Source: CAYVSF01 sp046482855
GTDB taxonomy: Bacteria; Bacteroidota; Bacteroidia; Bacteroidales; UBA12077
Assembly (NCBI GenBank): GCA_046482855.1
Contig: JAWOEH010000224.1
Coordinates: 1-10,835 of the forward strand
Reading direction: 5' to 3'
DNA length: 10,835 bases
This document shows positions 1 through 7,410 of the stretch, in pieces (the stretch's first letter is position 1; every line of letters starts with the position of its first letter). The notes under the pieces are model-generated. The model had not been told where the DNA came from. It did not search any database and was given only the letters and a program-made list of their open reading frames with translations. The position numbers were made by a program, and so were the translations under genes.

Positions 1-63
1 GTTCACGTATTGCACCGGGCTGTCAAATATCTGTGCCGCATCCAGCCGGGCCAGCGATTCCAT
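1..63 (-). pseudogene. cysN: Continuation of cysN in a second frame (start of beta-barrel domain 2), cut by the window edge
   Basis: Read from base 63 down to 1, this frame gives 21 uninterrupted residues beginning MESLARLDAA and ending QIFDSPVQYVN. The ending resembles the conserved FPVQYV segment that opens the second domain of CysN/EF-Tu-like proteins. It is offset by one base from the upstream cysN frame. Compared with a normal CysN, roughly 30 residues between KLDLH and this segment (the usual FIPISALKGDNV...WYEGPTL region) are absent. I infer a deletion of a length not divisible by three, joined at about 61-65. The 30-residue figure is from memory of the family, not an alignment. Confidence 0.6.
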
Positions 64-607
64 GCAGGTCCAGCTTGGCCGAGATTTTCTCAAATTGAGA
101 ACGAATCTCCTCGTAGCGCTCCTCCGAGTGCTCCACCAAATCCATCTTATTAATACATACAACTACATGCGGAATTTGCAGTAATGAGGCAATATAAGCG
201 TGACGTATGGTTTGTTCGATAACCCCATTACGGGCATCGATAAGAATAATGGCAGCATTAGCGGTAGAGGCGCCGGTTACCATGTTACGCGTGTACTGCA
301 CGTGACCAGGTGTATCGGCAATAATAAATTTTCGCTTGGGTGTGGCAAAATAACGGTACGCCACATCAATGGTAATGCCTTGTTCTCGTTCAGCTTTTAA
401 TCCATCCGTTAATAGCGCCAGGTTTACCTCTTCTTCTCCTTTCAACACGCTGGCACGCTCAAGGGATTCCAGTTGATCCTGGAAGATCGCTTTGCTGTCA
501 TACAGCAACCGGCCAATGAGTGTACTTTTTCCATCATCTACGCTTCCTGCAGTAGTAAAGCGCAGAAGTTCCATATCCAAATATCCTCGGGTAGTATCTT
601 GTGACAT
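23..607 (-). CDS. cysN: Sulfate adenylyltransferase subunit 1 (CysN), GTPase domain; reading frame broken near its end
   Basis: CysN is the GTPase subunit of ATP sulfurylase. With CysD it makes adenosine 5'-phosphosulfate (APS) from sulfate and ATP in the cytoplasm, driven by GTP hydrolysis. The sequence shows an EF-Tu-like G domain: P-loop GSVDDGKS at residues 21-28, DTPGH at 98-102 and NKMD at 153-156. I start it at 607 (MSQDTTRGYLDMELLRF) because the longer open frame to 718 would run back into cysD. This leaves a 28-base gap after the cysD stop. The frame hits TGA at 23-25 after about 194 residues, whereas full CysN is usually well over 400. The last ~12 residues (after KLDLH, residue 182) do not look like CysN, while a different frame resumes CysN-like sequence at base 63. 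The normal stretch linking the G domain to the next beta-barrel domain is missing. The identity is secure; whether the break is real or an assembly error is open. Confidence 0.9.
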   Translation of the reverse strand: MSQDTTRGYLDMELLRFTTAGSVDDGKSTLIGRLLYDSKAIFQDQLESLERASVLKGEEEVNLALLTDGLKAEREQGITIDVAYRYFATPKRKFIIADTPGHVQYTRNMVTGASTANAAIILIDARNGVIEQTIRHAYIASLLQIPHVVVCINKMDLVEHSEERYEEIRSQFEKISAKLDLHGIAGPAGCGTDI

Positions 608-635
608 TTCTATCGATTTTGAATTTGATATTCTA

Positions 636-1547
636 TTAAAAATAGCCGTCTCGTTTTCGGTCTTCCATCGCACTCTCCGAACGTTTATCGTCGTATCGTC
701 CACCACGCTCGGTTTCACGGCTGGCAGCTACTTCCTCAATAATATCTTCAAGCGTGGAGGCTTTTGATGCTACCGCACCGGTACAGGTCATATCGCCAAT
801 AGTACGAAACCGAACCACTCGTTTTTCGGGTTTTTCGTTGTCTCTAAGCGATAAGAAATCGGAATTGGCTAAAATGGTACCATCACGTTCAATAACATCG
901 CGTTCATGCGAGAAGTATAGGTTCGGGATATCAATGTTTTCCATCAGGATATATTGCCACACGTCCATCTCGGTCCAGTTACTCAGCGGGAATACGCGAA
1001 AGTGTTCGCCCATATTTTTACGTCCGTTGAAGATATTCCACAATTCAGGACGCTGATTTTTGGGATCCCATTGCCCAAATTCATCACGATGCGAGAAAAA
1101 CCGCTCCTTTGCACGTGCTTTCTCTTCGTCACGTCGACCACCGCCCATGGCACAGTCGATTTTCAGCTCTTCGATAGCGTCGAGCAAGGTTACCGTTTGC
1201 AATTTATTACGGCTGGCATTAAAGCCTGTCTCCTCTGTCGCTTTTCCTTGATCGATGGAGTCCTGCACATATCGTACAATAAGCTGGGTTTCAGTTTTCC
1301 TTGCCAATTCATCTCGAAAATTGAGCGTTTCCTGAAAATTGTGCCCGGTGTCGATATGCATCAAGGGGAAAGGTACACGTGCGGGCCAAAAGGCCTTGCG
1401 TGCCAGGTGAAACATCACAATGGAGTCCTTCCCTCCCGAGAAGAGTAGTACGGGGCGCTCAAACTGTGCAGCTACCTCCCTGATAATATACATGCCTTCT
1501 GCTTCCAGCTCTCGTAAGTGATTGATGTAATACTGTTTCATTTGCAC
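636..1547 (-). CDS. cysD: Sulfate adenylyltransferase subunit 2 (CysD)
   Basis: CysD is the catalytic adenylyl-transfer subunit of heterodimeric ATP sulfurylase. It forms APS and pyrophosphate from sulfate and ATP, with CysN as its GTPase partner. The 303 residues match the usual length of about 300. The PP-loop of the PAPS-reductase/ATP-pyrophosphatase superfamily is SGGKDS at residues 37-42. Other family-typical stretches are HIDTGHNFQET, GGGRRDEEKARAKER, FPLSNWTEMDVWQYI and the C-terminal GGRYDDKRSESAMEDRKRDGYF region (only partly quoted here: it ends KRDGYF). It follows cysC by 7 bases and precedes cysN by 28, so the three are almost certainly co-transcribed. The start could also be the methionine two codons later (MKQYYINHL, base 1541); the difference is trivial. 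The gene appears intact. Confidence 0.97.
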   Translation of the reverse strand: MQMKQYYINHLRELEAEGMYIIREVAAQFERPVLLFSGGKDSIVMFHLARKAFWPARVPFPLMHIDTGHNFQETLNFRDELARKTETQLIVRYVQDSIDQGKATEETGFNASRNKLQTVTLLDAIEELKIDCAMGGGRRDEEKARAKERFFSHRDEFGQWDPKNQRPELWNIFNGRKNMGEHFRVFPLSNWTEMDVWQYILMENIDIPNLYFSHERDVIERDGTILANSDFLSLRDNEKPEKRVVRFRTIGDMTCTGAVASKASTLEDIIEEVAASRETERGGRYDDKRSESAMEDRKRDGYF

Positions 1548-1554
1548 TATTTTC

Positions 1555-2163
1555 TTATTTTGTAGGCTTTAATGATATTTTCGGTACTATTTTTTCGAGC
1601 AATGCCGCTGTAGCTTGTTCAACAGTCATTTTATCAGATTTTATCTCCACATCGGGATGTTCAGGCGCTTCATAGGGTGCATCCACTCCCGTGAAGTTTT
1701 TTATAACTCCTGCCCGAGCCTTGGCATACAACCCTTTTACATCGCGCTGTTCACACACTTCAAGCGGGGTATTCACAAATACCTCAAAAAAATCGTGTTC
1801 CCCAATTATCGCCCGGGCTTTATCGCGTATTTGCCGGGTAGGGCTGATAAAACAATTGATAAGAATGATGCCACACTCTTTAAAAAGCTTGGACACTTCC
1901 GCAATACGTCGTATATTTTCCTCTCGATCGTCGGCAGAGAATTTTAAGTTGTTGTTAATGCCTGTACGCACGTTATCGCCATCCAACACCTGGGTTAAAA
2001 ACCCACGTTTATGCAACTCCAGTTCCAATGCACGGGCAATGGTCGATTTTCCGGAACCCGACAAGCCGGTAACCCAAACAACTAATGAGCGTTGTTTTAA
2101 AAGTTGCTCCTTGTGACCCCGATTTAAGATCTTATCGAATATGGGATGGATATTGTCTTCCAT
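1555..2163 (-). CDS. cysC: Adenylylsulfate kinase (APS kinase, CysC)
   Basis: CysC phosphorylates APS at the 3' position with ATP to give PAPS, the activated sulfate used for sulfite production or by sulfotransferases. The sequence shows the Walker A motif GLSGSGKST at residues 33-41, the APS-site motif LDGDNVRTG at 60-68, DDREENIRR at 78-86 and FISPTR at 105-110. The serine of that last motif (S107) corresponds to the phosphoserine site described for E. coli CysC. The length of 202 residues is normal for a stand-alone APS kinase, so this is not the CysN-CysC fusion found in some bacteria. It is the first gene of cysC-cysD-cysN. A candidate promoter sits just upstream (2183-2190). No reductase (cysH, cysI or cysJ) lies in view, so feeding a sulfotransferase is as possible as assimilation. 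Confidence 0.97.
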   Translation of the reverse strand: MEDNIHPIFDKILNRGHKEQLLKQRSLVVWVTGLSGSGKSTIARALELELHKRGFLTQVLDGDNVRTGINNNLKFSADDREENIRRIAEVSKLFKECGIILINCFISPTRQIRDKARAIIGEHDFFEVFVNTPLEVCEQRDVKGLYAKARAGVIKNFTGVDAPYEAPEHPDVEIKSDKMTVEQATAALLEKIVPKISLKPTK

Positions 2164-2182
2164 ACAATAAATTTTCGAAACG

Positions 2183-2190
2183 CAAATATA
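2183..2190 (-). promoter_or_regulatory. Candidate Bacteroidota-type -7 promoter element for the cys operon
   Basis: On the minus strand these bases read TATATTTG, a full match to the Bacteroidota primary sigma -7 consensus TAnnTTTG. They lie 20 bases before the cysC start codon, which would give a short leader of roughly a dozen bases. I find no clear TTTG/TTG -33 element at the expected 19-21 base spacing. The match could be chance in an A+T-rich gap, although its placement is good. Confidence 0.4.
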
Positions 2191-2399
2191 AGCAAAATAA
2201 AGGAATTAAGGAAAGATGAGGTAAGGGAAAGAAGTTTTAGCGGGAAATGGGAACCGTGTGCGAATAAAGGCGCAGCAAAACAGCTCTCAAAGTAGATTTT
2301 AACACCACATGAAGCAAGCGATTCCTAAATAAAAGGAATCATTTAGCTTTAAAACTAAAAACGCTTAATGGAACTCAAAACAGAATTTTGATTAAGACA

Positions 2400-2429
2400 A
2401 AAGGGGCTGCCAAAAATGGCAGCCCTTTT
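2400..2429 (-). terminator. Intrinsic terminator after the peptidase gene, possibly bidirectional
   Basis: A perfect 9-bp stem (GGGCTGCCA at 2404-2412, TGGCAGCCC at 2417-2425) encloses a four-base loop. It is flanked by A-runs on the left and T-runs on the right, so a run of four U follows the stem in the transcript of either strand. It begins 20 bases after the peptidase stop codon at 2450-2452. On the minus strand it would stop peptidase transcripts before they enter cysC. No plus-strand gene is present that would need it. Confidence 0.85.
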
Positions 2430-2449
2430 AACTAATCCTTCTTGACAGT

Positions 2450-4969
2450 TTATTGTATAATAAATCTTTCTGTTTGTATAAAATCGTCATTTTTCAACTG
2501 TAGAAAATACATACCTGCATTTAATTCAGCTATAGGAACACGCATCAATTGTTGTTGTATAATATCAGTTTGCAACACCTGACCGCTTATTGAGTAGATG
2601 GTGTATTCTCCCTTAATAAAATCTTCAGCAACCTCAAATTGTAACAATTTGTTTTCAATTGGGTTTGGAAAGATAGCAGTAAATTCAGAATCGAATTGTT
2701 CAGTTGATGTCGTTTCTTGTACTATTTTATAAACAATCACAAAATCACCTGTCACTCCACCATCACTTCCATCATATTGCACCCAATACTTGGCCCCGGG
2801 ATCAAGAGTCAAGTCTTTCAATTTACAATTAAAATCACTCTCTGAATTATCATCTTTTGCTGCAATTAACTCGAACTCAGAATTCAGCAATGCTTCACAA
2901 CTGTTTGCCTTGTAGAGAGCAATTTGACCATCTAACCCATAGGTCTCTATATCAACAGTTCCTGTTTGGGGTCCGGTGAATTTAAACCACATAGAGTTTT
3001 GTACACCTCCCTCATTACACCAATTTCCATCACTAGTGCAACCTTCCAAAGGGGGAAGTGGCTCATTTTTTTCAGCTGTGGCACCGCGATTAGAAAAGGG
3101 GCCATTATTACCTTCGCTTAAAGAAAGGGCATTACATATATCATCATTCTCAGGATTTGCTATCAGGTTAATATAAACAGAATCTTTCCCCGACATATTA
3201 TGAGAATAACCATTACAGAACACATAATCTTCCTCGGTAGGGTAAACCCAAATAGATTCATTTGTGCCGATTACATTTTCCTCAGCATTTATCCATTCGT
3301 AGCGATATGCCTTGGATGCAGTAAGGTATACGCTATCACGCATAGGAATGCTAATGGTATCTCTATTTAAAATTTTAATCTCTATACTATCTTTCACAAA
3401 AACAGCATCATTAAAAGTATAAGTAGCAATAATATCGCCATTAGAGTTTAATGCATCCAAAGTTATCGTTTTATTGCCTGATGTATTATAAGTATGCCAA
3501 AAGGATTCATCATTTTCAGTAATAACAGTATTAGTATTATTCACGTCAAAATTCCATTGGAACTCAACAGCATTTGTTATTGATTTTTCTCTATGAACTA
3601 ATATGCTATCCTCTCTCCAAATAATCCTATCTGAAATATTGAAATAATTAAAGCTTCCATCAGCATCACTACCGATCACTTTTACACAAAAATCAAAATT
3701 AGAACTAGTTCCATCACCTACTTGTTGCCACTCCAAGCCATCTTGACTAAGCCAGTTAACACCAGACTCGATTACAGGGGAGGCATTTGAAGTTGATTTT
3801 TCAATAGGGACAATAGAATTATTATCGTCGTGATGGTAAGTAACCTTCACAAAAAAATCTCCTTCAACCATTGCATATAACGGAACAGTTGAATAACCAG
3901 GTAAATCAATATTATAATTTTCAATTGCAGATAAAGGAGTTCCCAACGTAACCCCTTCCTCATTAAGCGTAACCTCATTATAAATTGCTATATCTACCTC
4001 CATATTTGTAACATTTGAAAAAAGACCAATTTTATTAACTTCCATTGCCTTCTCAGCAGTATATTTGGTTAAAGAATGAGCGGTACCATCCTGAGCTGGA
4101 TACACAGAAGTCATTCCAAGTTTATCATAGTATAAGATTTTTGAAGATTCATTGTAATCATATTTCCCCTTAAAAAAGGCAGCCATTCCGGGGGCATAAT
4201 TATCGGCATATGACATATAGAAATAGCCTTTTTCTCCATGCATCCCCCAACTATTTTTGATAATCCATGCTCCTTTTCCTCCGGAGGTTTGTTTATTGTC
4301 ATCCCAACCAACGATGGTCACAGCATGTCCTCCTCCAAGATCTCCGTCCCGATAGTAGGTATTACTTGAAGTATTAAAATACTCATCATCCCATATCATG
4401 GTAGTATAAAGAGCACCATACTCCACAAGAGCCTGTTTGATAAAATACTCTTCTGTTGGAATCATATTAGCTTTATCTAGATTAAAAGCGGGTTTTATAC
4501 TAAGTTCATCGGTTCTACATGTTGAACTAGCAGTAATCCCAGTGTAAGCATCATCTTCTTCAAACACCGGACCTGCATTTCTTGATAAGTATGCCATCGC
4601 CAAATAGATATTGCCACCATCATCTGGGCCCCAGTCATAGCCATGACAGGTTACCATATTTCTTTCAGACAAATCATAGGTTACGTCAGTAGTATACAAT
4701 AAATGTGACTCAATTGCTCCCATGGTTGCAAAAGTCCAACAACTACCTAGAGGATTCTGGTTTTTAACCTCTGTTACAAAATTATTGCCATTATACTCTC
4801 TTAAATCAAAACTTTCAGGAAAGCTTTTCAAATGTCTTTTAACTATATCAGAGTCAAAAACAGGTTTCAATTCACTTTCGCGCAAACCCAATCGGTGCTT
4901 GGTATTCTTTTGCCCTACAACATTTAAGGAAAATGTTAGAGCCCATAATAAAAAAATTACTCTTTTCAT
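2450..4969 (-). CDS. Secreted papain-family (C1) cysteine peptidase with lectin-like and T9SS C-terminal sorting domains
   Basis: This is a predicted exported endopeptidase. Residues 1-19 form a signal peptide (cleavage likely after VVG). A short ~30-residue pro-region precedes the C1 peptidase domain at about 51-265. All catalytic positions are present: Gln71 (oxyanion hole) and Cys77 in NQNPLGSCWTFA, His215 in GGGHAVTIVGWD, and Asn239 in IKNSWG. Residues ~278-432 (YYDKLGMTS onward) resemble the lectin-like domain that often follows such peptidases. A PKD/Ig-like stretch follows. A beta-rich module at ~608-750 starts NDDICNALSL and contains NSMWFKFTGP. The last 73 residues (767-839, FPNPIENKL to TERFIIQ) are a type A T9SS sorting domain, implying transit through the type IX system and release or surface anchoring. 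It lies 71 bases after the lipoprotein gene, with no recognisable promoter in the gap. The substrate is unknown. Confidence 0.92.
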   Translation of the reverse strand: MKRVIFLLWALTFSLNVVGQKNTKHRLGLRESELKPVFDSDIVKRHLKSFPESFDLREYNGNNFVTEVKNQNPLGSCWTFATMGAIESHLLYTTDVTYDLSERNMVTCHGYDWGPDDGGNIYLAMAYLSRNAGPVFEEDDAYTGITASSTCRTDELSIKPAFNLDKANMIPTEEYFIKQALVEYGALYTTMIWDDEYFNTSSNTYYRDGDLGGGHAVTIVGWDDNKQTSGGKGAWIIKNSWGMHGEKGYFYMSYADNYAPGMAAFFKGKYDYNESSKILYYDKLGMTSVYPAQDGTAHSLTKYTAEKAMEVNKIGLFSNVTNMEVDIAIYNEVTLNEEGVTLGTPLSAIENYNIDLPGYSTVPLYAMVEGDFFVKVTYHHDDNNSIVPIEKSTSNASPVIESGVNWLSQDGLEWQQVGDGTSSNFDFCVKVIGSDADGSFNYFNISDRIIWREDSILVHREKSITNAVEFQWNFDVNNTNTVITENDESFWHTYNTSGNKTITLDALNSNGDIIATYTFNDAVFVKDSIEIKILNRDTISIPMRDSVYLTASKAYRYEWINAEENVIGTNESIWVYPTEEDYVFCNGYSHNMSGKDSVYINLIANPENDDICNALSLSEGNNGPFSNRGATAEKNEPLPPLEGCTSDGNWCNEGGVQNSMWFKFTGPQTGTVDIETYGLDGQIALYKANSCEALLNSEFELIAAKDDNSESDFNCKLKDLTLDPGAKYWVQYDGSDGGVTGDFVIVYKIVQETTSTEQFDSEFTAIFPNPIENKLLQFEVAEDFIKGEYTIYSISGQVLQTDIIQQQLMRVPIAELNAGMYFLQLKNDDFIQTERFIIQ

Positions 4970-4986
4970 ACTCTATCATATTGAAA

Positions 4987-5014
4987 TAGACCCACATAGA
5001 AATATGTGGGTCTA
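4987..5014 (-). promoter_or_regulatory. 12-bp hairpin between the lipoprotein gene and the peptidase gene
   Basis: A perfect inverted repeat (TAGACCCACATA at 4987-4998 and TATGTGGGTCTA at 5003-5014) encloses a four-base loop. On the minus strand it lies 26 bases after the lipoprotein stop and ends 17 bases before the peptidase ATG. Only a short TTTC follows the stem, so it is a poor intrinsic terminator. It could be a partial terminator or a processing/stabilising hairpin that lets peptidase expression differ from that of the sus genes. The structure is certain; its role is inferred. Confidence 0.6.
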
Positions 5015-5040
5015 ATATAACAATTATTTTCAATCCTTAT

Positions 5041-5943
5041 TTAAAGCTTAGTCCATGTTGTAGATATAAAAAAGTTCCAAAATCCTACTGGATTATGATA
5101 ACCGTAATAATCAGTTGTGGTTATATTTCCAGATGCATCAATGGTACCAATGATATCATCATCATAGGCAACTAAAGAATCATCTACTATACCTCCTTTG
5201 GTAAATACAAAGTCACCATAGTCGCCATAAGCAAATAGAGGTTGACCAGCCAAAATAGTAATAGTTTTAGATTCGATGTCGACAGAACATGTGAAAGAAT
5301 TAACATCAGCCGCTTCTACATTTCCAACAGGCATACCAGATACTGTCACCATAGTTTCATCATCCGGAACGGCTTCAATTAGAATATTTCCTGATACATC
5401 ACTATCTGCAAAGGCAGATACGCCACTAAATGAGTATTCACCAAGTATCAGCGCCAATGGATGCTCATCATCACTAATCGTAATGGTATATTCATTTCGA
5501 AATTGCGCTACTTCAACTTCATTAGTAGCTGAGGCAATTTTAAGGTTAAACGCTTTATCTCGATCACGCTCATCGTTATCAATGGGTTTAATATACAAAG
5601 TGTCTGTGAAAGAGTTACCGTCAAAAGTAAAGTTCAACGTTTCAATAACTTGCCCTTCTCTATTATAAAACTCAAAGTCTTCTCCTACAATAGCAGGATT
5701 AGATATTCCTTCAACATTAGTTTCAAGAGTTACAGTAGTAGATATACCGCCAGTTGAGGCAAAGTTAAGCGGAATAGCAAGTGTGTTTGTGCTGTTCTCT
5801 GCTATTTTAAGATTTTTTATTGCATCAAAATTCACAAATGCATCACTCTGGCTAAAAGTCGTCTCATCCTCTTCGCAACCAAAAAAACCAAAAATTGCGA
5901 TAAAGAGTATAGATAGTAATATAAACTTGTTTTTCATAATCAT
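5041..5943 (-). CDS. SusE-position surface lipoprotein with Calx-beta-like domain
   Basis: This lipoprotein gene follows susD by 8 bases, the place usually held by SusE-type surface glycan- or ligand-binding lipoproteins. The N-terminus is a lipoprotein signal (hydrophobic stretch, then FGFFGC with the lipidated Cys at residue 23). The acidic EEDE after the Cys fits the Bacteroidota signal for export to the outer leaflet. Residues ~36-160 form a Calx-beta-like beta-sandwich, with acidic stretches GEDFEF (87-92), IDNDERDRD (121-129) and the closing ISDDE (156-160). The remaining ~140 residues are beta-rich and end GFWNFFISTTWTKL; I do not recognise a named family there. Sus lipoproteins at this position are diverse, so this is not a SusE homologue by sequence. 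It probably binds the substrate of the pair. The start could be the third codon (MKNKFIL, base 5937). Confidence 0.85.
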   Translation of the reverse strand: MIMKNKFILLSILFIAIFGFFGCEEDETTFSQSDAFVNFDAIKNLKIAENSTNTLAIPLNFASTGGISTTVTLETNVEGISNPAIVGEDFEFYNREGQVIETLNFTFDGNSFTDTLYIKPIDNDERDRDKAFNLKIASATNEVEVAQFRNEYTITISDDEHPLALILGEYSFSGVSAFADSDVSGNILIEAVPDDETMVTVSGMPVGNVEAADVNSFTCSVDIESKTITILAGQPLFAYGDYGDFVFTKGGIVDDSLVAYDDDIIGTIDASGNITTTDYYGYHNPVGFWNFFISTTWTKL

Positions 5944-5951
5944 TCAATTTT

Positions 5952-7397
5952 TTAGTATCCTGGGTTCTGAGTCATTCCTTCGTTGGTATTAGCATTAAGC
6001 TCATCAAGAGGGATCGGCAATTGCCAACGATGATCATCATCAGTTAAAGTAAGCACTGGATAAGGTCTCACACCGTCGTCATTCTGTGTACCTAAGTCTA
6101 CACGTTCAACTGGTTGGTTTGTTCTTTTAAGGAAGAAAAAACGATCCCCTTCGAAAGCGAGTTCAAGACGTCGTTCCAGATAAATCTTCTGTAGAAGTGC
6201 ATCACCAGTTTCAGTTGAAGGAGTATAATCACTGTATCGCTTTTCTCGCAAATCATCAAGATAGATAATAGCATCAGCTTCATTACCATCTTTATAATAC
6301 GCTTCGGCAGCAGTAAGATACATTTCAGCAAGACGAATTACTTTTGCATCTACCAAGTTAGGAGTAGCCGTTGCACCTGGTCTTCCAAAATACTTACTAA
6401 CGTTATTGTACATAAAACCTTCAAATCCACTAGTTTCGATATATTCCGAAAAACGAATATCTGTGGATTGGAATTTAGAATATAAGTCAAAGTCAACAAC
6501 ATATTCAGATTTAGTCCCATCAGGCCCTGTTTGACTAAATTCATTTCCAATCTCCTGACCGTCCTTCTCAGTAATGGCAACTTTGAACAGAACACCATCA
6601 TTGCTTTCATCGGTCCAAATAGCAGCGAAATCAGCTCCACTAACTGGTTCTTCACCGTCAATAGCAGCAACAGCAGCATCGGCAGCATCACCAAACATAT
6701 GCATATCCATATACATTCTTGCAAGTATAGCGTTTACTGCTTGGATCGTTATACGTTGAGGCTTATTCGCATCGTAGCTTTCAGACATTAAAGTAAGTGC
6801 AGATTCCAAATCACTACGAATATCTTGATAATTGCTTTGAACTGTTTCTCTGGCTGGAGAGGAAACAATGCTCTCTTTCATATAAGGAACTCCTAAATCA
6901 TCAGCATCAGCCTTATTATAGGTTTTACCAAAGTAACGCACAAGATTAAGATGTAATAAAGCACGAACGGCTAATGCTTCGCCTTCAATCTGATTCATAA
7001 ACTCCTCATCAGTTTCTTCATAGGAAAAACCCTCAATTTGATCAAGAACTCCATTAACAACATTAATCGCATCATACGTATCTGCCCAAAAACTTGCTGG
7101 GTAGTAATGTGAAGAACTCCATGACCAATCTTGGATAGTTGAGAGTGTAAGTCGACCGGTATTGCTCTGAATTAAATTATCAGCAGCCACATCAGCATAC
7201 ATAAGATCATAACCTCCGTATACACCCAGGTCACGCATTTCAGAATAGGCTCCTAAGAGGCCGATCTCAAAGTCTTTGGTAGTCTCGAAAGCAGCATCGT
7301 AAGAAACACTCTGATGCGGCTCTAATTCAAGCTTGTCATCACATGAGTTAAACCCAATAAGCAATAACAATGCAATAAGAATATTATATTTTTTCAT
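5952..7397 (-). CDS. susD: SusD/RagB-family outer-membrane substrate-binding lipoprotein
   Basis: SusD proteins are surface lipoproteins that cap the SusC barrel and hand oligomeric nutrients to it. I start it at 7397 (MKKYNILIALLLLIGFNSC), which gives a proper lipoprotein signal with the lipidated Cys at residue 19 followed by DDKLE. A start 10 codons earlier (7427) would spoil the signal and overlap susC. The 481 residues fit the family. Typical SusD segments are SFWADTYDAINVVNGVLDQI, the helical-repeat EALAVRALLHLNLVRYFG, RLAEMYLTAAEA (355-366), YLERRLELAFEGDR (406-419) and the C-terminal LPIPLDELNANTN...MTQNPGY. It starts 13 bases after susC stops. The ligand cannot be read from the sequence: the family includes glycan binders and peptide binders such as RagB. 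'SusD' here is a family label. Confidence 0.96.
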   Translation of the reverse strand: MKKYNILIALLLLIGFNSCDDKLELEPHQSVSYDAAFETTKDFEIGLLGAYSEMRDLGVYGGYDLMYADVAADNLIQSNTGRLTLSTIQDWSWSSSHYYPASFWADTYDAINVVNGVLDQIEGFSYEETDEEFMNQIEGEALAVRALLHLNLVRYFGKTYNKADADDLGVPYMKESIVSSPARETVQSNYQDIRSDLESALTLMSESYDANKPQRITIQAVNAILARMYMDMHMFGDAADAAVAAIDGEEPVSGADFAAIWTDESNDGVLFKVAITEKDGQEIGNEFSQTGPDGTKSEYVVDFDLYSKFQSTDIRFSEYIETSGFEGFMYNNVSKYFGRPGATATPNLVDAKVIRLAEMYLTAAEAYYKDGNEADAIIYLDDLREKRYSDYTPSTETGDALLQKIYLERRLELAFEGDRFFFLKRTNQPVERVDLGTQNDDGVRPYPVLTLTDDDHRWQLPIPLDELNANTNEGMTQNPGY

Positions 7398-7410
7398 ACT
7401 ATAAATATTT

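Larger units (their letters stand above)
2164..2449. other. Intergenic region between peptidase gene and cysC
   Basis: This 286-base gap separates the peptidase gene from the cys operon. It holds the peptidase terminator (2400-2429) and the candidate cysC promoter (2183-2190). It also holds a weak 7-bp inverted repeat (GATTCCT/AGGAATC, 2320-2340) with no T-run. I see no convincing small gene in either strand and no riboswitch-like structure. Confidence 0.6.

Noticed and set aside
608..718. Longer N-terminus for cysN starting at 718
   Set aside because: It overlaps the cysD C-terminus by 83 bases and the added residues look unlike any CysN; the start at 607 gives the usual MxxxxxxGYLDMELLRF beginning.
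954..1448. Plus-strand open frame of 164 codons opposite cysD
   Set aside because: It lies wholly within the strongly supported cysD gene on the other strand, has no recognisable domain, and is best explained as a shadow frame.
2320..2340. 7-bp inverted repeat GATTCCT/AGGAATC as a terminator or operator
   Set aside because: The stem is short and A+T-rich with no following T-run, and such repeats are expected by chance in this A+T-rich gap.
5276..5668. Plus-strand open frame of 130 codons opposite the lipoprotein gene
   Set aside because: It is low-complexity and serine-rich, opposite a well-supported gene, with no start signals or family features.
6098..6724. Minus-strand open frames of 77 and 124 codons inside susD
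   Set aside because: They lie in another frame of the same strand within susD and are runs of Leu/Ile/Met from shifted codons, with no gene-like features.
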